Assembly: GCF_002362315.1 (NCBI RefSeq)
Contig: NZ_MTZV01000006.1
Span: forward strand, 124,001 to 188,000
Origin: Paraburkholderia acidicola
Lineage (GTDB): Bacteria > Pseudomonadota > Gammaproteobacteria > Burkholderiales > Burkholderiaceae
Direction of reading: 5' to 3'
Length of the DNA: 64,000 nucleotides
Positions 63,252 through 64,000 of this stretch are shown here, one piece after another. Position 1 is the first letter of the stretch; every line of letters starts with the position of its first letter. Both the position numbers and the translations under genes were made by a program. The notes beneath the pieces are model-generated. The model did not search any database and was not told where the DNA came from. It worked only from the letters and a program-made list of their open reading frames with translations.

Positions 63252-63376
63252 CTCCTGCACATTCCAGTCGCCTTTGCAAGAGAGGGAAAAGGCCGGCAAA
63301 GATAACTAGGATCGCCACATGGAAATAACGAAACGTGCTGGCTAGCCGCGCATCGGCGTCTGCCAGCCTTACTTTC

Positions 63377-64000
63377 ATGAACTACGCCGATCTCGCTTCT
63401 CCCGATTTCTACCGCGATCCCTATCCGTTCTATCACCGCCTTCGGAAAGCCGGCAATCTCATCCCTATCGCGCCGAGAACGCTGATAACCGGGCATGCCG
63501 AAGTTGCCCGGATCGTGCTAGCTGACCGAAAGATGGGGAAAAGCTATCTGGAAGCCGTCCGTACCCGCTACGGGGAAGCTGGAATAAGCCAGCCGATCTT
63601 CCAGGCGCTATCAAAAATGTTGCTGATGATGAATCCCCCCGCGCATACACGTCTGCGTGCGCTGCTCATGAAAGCCTTCAATGCAAGACAAGTTGACCTC
63701 CTTCGCGATATCTCGCAGTCGTCGGCAGACGAGCTTATCAACGCATTGCAGGCGAACCGTCCGATTGACCTGATGTCGGAATTTGCGTTGCCGATGCCTA
63801 TCAGGATTATCTGCAAAATAATGGATGTACCCCTCGATCACGCATCGATGCTCGGTGCCGACGTCAGCCAGTTTGCTCAGGCCTTCGAAGCCGCCCCACT
63901 CAGCCCGGACCAGATAGCAGCAGCCAATGCCGCACTAGAAAATCTCGAACGCTATTTCAAAGACGTCATCGCAACCCGTCGAGCGCACCCAGGCACCGAC
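63377..64000 (+). CDS. Cytochrome P450 (partial, runs off right edge)
   Basis: The frame is open from the ATG at 63377 to the end of the window, giving the first 208 residues. N-terminal DFYRDPYPFYHRLRKAG and the C-helix NPPAHTRLRALLMKAF are typical of soluble bacterial P450s that modify polyketides, fatty acids or peptides. The haem-cysteine loop lies outside the window. There is no good ribosome-binding site; a GTG at 63335 is an in-frame alternative start. It is probably part of a secondary-metabolite locus extending to the right. Confidence 0.88.
   Translation, partial: MNYADLASPDFYRDPYPFYHRLRKAGNLIPIAPRTLITGHAEVARIVLADRKMGKSYLEAVRTRYGEAGISQPIFQALSKMLLMMNPPAHTRLRALLMKAFNARQVDLLRDISQSSADELINALQANRPIDLMSEFALPMPIRIICKIMDVPLDHASMLGADVSQFAQAFEAAPLSPDQIAAANAALENLERYFKDVIATRRAHPGTD

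Noticed and set aside
1..64000. CRISPR array, tRNA, rRNA, IS element or prophage
   Set aside because: I saw no spaced repeats, cloverleaf-like sequences, transposase or integrase motifs anywhere in the window.

Overview
The window is GC-rich DNA from a betaproteobacterium of the Burkholderiaceae, most likely Paraburkholderia or Burkholderia. The evidence is a wcb-type capsule locus in the gene order known from Burkholderia capsule I (KpsS-like, SDR, LTA-synthase-like, type I PKS, LpxC-like, alpha-oxoamine synthase, manC). It is joined by a dgdA/dgdR pair very like that of B. cepacia, many LysR/IclR/GntR regulators and several sugar-acid catabolic clusters.

Region 1 (1-24858) is a capsular polysaccharide locus with two divergent arms. 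The left arm (minus strand) encodes the export pieces KpsE, KpsM and KpsT, then a GT4 glycosyltransferase, a 50-residue coupled ORF, a FkbM methyltransferase with a long coiled coil, and a GT4-GT9 fusion that runs off the left edge. The right arm (plus strand) encodes a KpsS-like protein, an SDR, a membrane LTA-synthase-like protein, a 2555-residue reducing PKS without thioesterase, an LpxC paralogue, an alpha-oxoamine synthase, a GNAT and ManC. The PKS, oxoamine synthase, SDR and GNAT set has the same enzyme logic as a sphingoid base/ceramide pathway. My leading hypothesis is that it makes an unusual amino-lipid anchor for the capsule.

Region 2 (24889-31494) is a sugar-acid catabolic cluster: an ACS-type MFS transporter, a DHDPS-family lyase, an IlvD/Edd dehydratase, a LysR regulator and an enolase-superfamily dehydratase. 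Region 3 (31550-36643) holds dgdA/dgdR, a DUF1697 protein, a probable small RNA at 34605-34758, and an SDR with a divergent LysR. Region 4 (36670-41506) is the 2-keto-3-deoxygluconate block: an RraA-like protein, kdgT, kduI, kduD and kdgR.

Region 5 (41734-50318) is mixed: a single-domain response regulator, a Zur-like regulator, two GSTs, a UvrD-like helicase, a phosphoribosyltransferase-HAD fusion, and a signalling trio made of a cysteine-free molybdopterin-fold protein, a hybrid kinase and an HTH-receiver protein. Region 6 (50660-57324) carries a FAD oxidoreductase coupled to a C39-like protein, a GntR regulator, a trans-3-hydroxyproline dehydratase with a pyrroline-2-carboxylate reductase, and glucose-6-phosphate dehydrogenase. 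Region 7 (57656-64000) has a FeeM-like N-acyl amino acid synthase overlapping a membrane GGDEF/EAL protein. After an AT-richer gap come an atypical LuxR-type regulator and the start of a cytochrome P450, probably the edge of a secondary-metabolite locus beyond the window.

No tRNA, rRNA, CRISPR array, insertion sequence or phage gene was recognised.
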